NCBI GenBank assembly: GCA_020249415.1
Contig: JADCFR010000119.1
Coordinates: 1 to 7,380 of the forward strand
Length of the DNA: 7,380 bases
Origin: Roseomonas sp.
Lineage (GTDB): Bacteria; Pseudomonadota; Alphaproteobacteria; Acetobacterales; Acetobacteraceae
Direction of reading: 5' to 3'
Both the position numbers and the translations under genes were made by a program. The notes under the pieces are model-generated. The model was not told where the DNA came from and ran no database searches. It was given only the letters and a program-made list of their open reading frames with translations. Positions 7,180 through 7,380 of this stretch are shown piece after piece; position 1 is the first letter of the stretch; each line of letters begins with the position of its first letter.

Positions 7180-7184
7180 GATCG

Positions 7185-7380
7185 TCACCCTGTCTTTTCA
7201 TTCGTCTTGCTGGAAGCGAGGCGCCTGAGACGCGCGAAGGCGCGCATGGCTTCCTTGGCGGGCCAGGCCGGGCTGCCCAGAACATCGGTGCCGGCAGGAA
7301 TATCATTCATGACCCCAGCCTGCGCACCAACACGGGCCTTTGCGCCGATGGTCAAATGCCCGGCGATGCCGGCCTGACCC
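7185..7380 (-). CDS. lpxD: UDP-3-O-acylglucosamine N-acyltransferase LpxD, C-terminal end
   Basis: The last 64 residues of an acyltransferase whose start lies beyond the right edge. LpxD adds the second 3-hydroxyacyl chain, to N2 of UDP-3-O-acylglucosamine. The visible part begins in the last coils of the beta-helix ([20 protein letters not shown]), followed by [22 protein letters not shown], a hallmark of LpxD C-termini, and a basic helix ([14 protein letters not shown]). It stops with TGA at 7185-7187, and the fabZ ribosome-binding site lies within its last codons. The downstream fabZ-lpxA order supports lpxD rather than another hexapeptide acyltransferase. Confidence 0.92.
   Translation of the reverse strand, partial: GQAGIAGHLTIGAKARVGAQAGVMNDIPAGTDVLGSPAWPAKEAMRAFARLRRLASSKTNEKTG

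Noticed and set aside
7180..7188. GTG start for fabZ at 7188
   Set aside because: The GTG overlaps the AGGG ribosome-binding site that is correctly placed for ATG 7179.

Overview
The window looks like chromosome from a GC-rich alphaproteobacterium, probably Rhodospirillales and possibly Acetobacteraceae or a Roseomonas-like lineage. This rests on high GC with strong GC3 bias, lpxI rather than lpxH for UDP-2,3-diacylglucosamine hydrolysis, a UbiH/UbiL-type hydroxylase, and a glnK-amtB pair behind a sigma-54-type promoter. The taxonomic placement is an inference from gene content only. No rRNA, tRNA, CRISPR array, IS element or prophage gene is visible. Most of the window is ordinary core metabolism. 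No wholly new system is apparent, but two control regions merit attention: the lpxI start and the toxin-antitoxin operator.

Layout, left to right. (1) 1-455, minus: N-terminal part of a peptide/solute ABC-transporter substrate-binding protein, running off the left edge. (2) 456-689: divergent intergenic region with a candidate promoter/operator carrying two TGATAGCA repeats. (3) 690-1363, plus: a FitAB-type toxin-antitoxin pair (ribbon-helix-helix antitoxin, PIN-domain toxin) with an ATGA overlap. (4) 1380-2615, minus: FAD-dependent ubiquinone-biosynthesis hydroxylase, convergent with the toxin gene. (5) 2616-2832: divergent intergenic region with a sigma-54 -24/-12 element. (6) 2833-4544, plus: glnK (PII signal protein) and amtB (ammonium channel), ending in a strong Rho-independent terminator at 4570-4602. 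(7) 4609-7380, minus: a tightly packed envelope operon, read right to left as lpxD (3' end only), fabZ, lpxA, lpxI, gloA.

How the genes work together. GlnK and AmtB form the standard nitrogen-status module: the PII protein plugs the channel when nitrogen is ample, and a sigma-54 promoter would raise expression when nitrogen is short. LpxD, LpxA and LpxI perform lipid A steps, and FabZ supplies the beta-hydroxyacyl/enoyl-ACP balance from which LpxA and LpxD draw their acyl chains. Unusually, the gene after lpxI is gloA (glyoxalase I), overlapping it by 4 bp, and no lpxB follows.

The main oddity is the lpxI start. The best-placed ATG, which has a good ribosome-binding site, is followed by nine C residues that put it out of frame with lpxI. 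Seven or ten C would put it in frame. This is either a homopolymer length error or a possible slippage switch. As sequenced, the only usable in-frame start is a GTG that removes the first beta strand.
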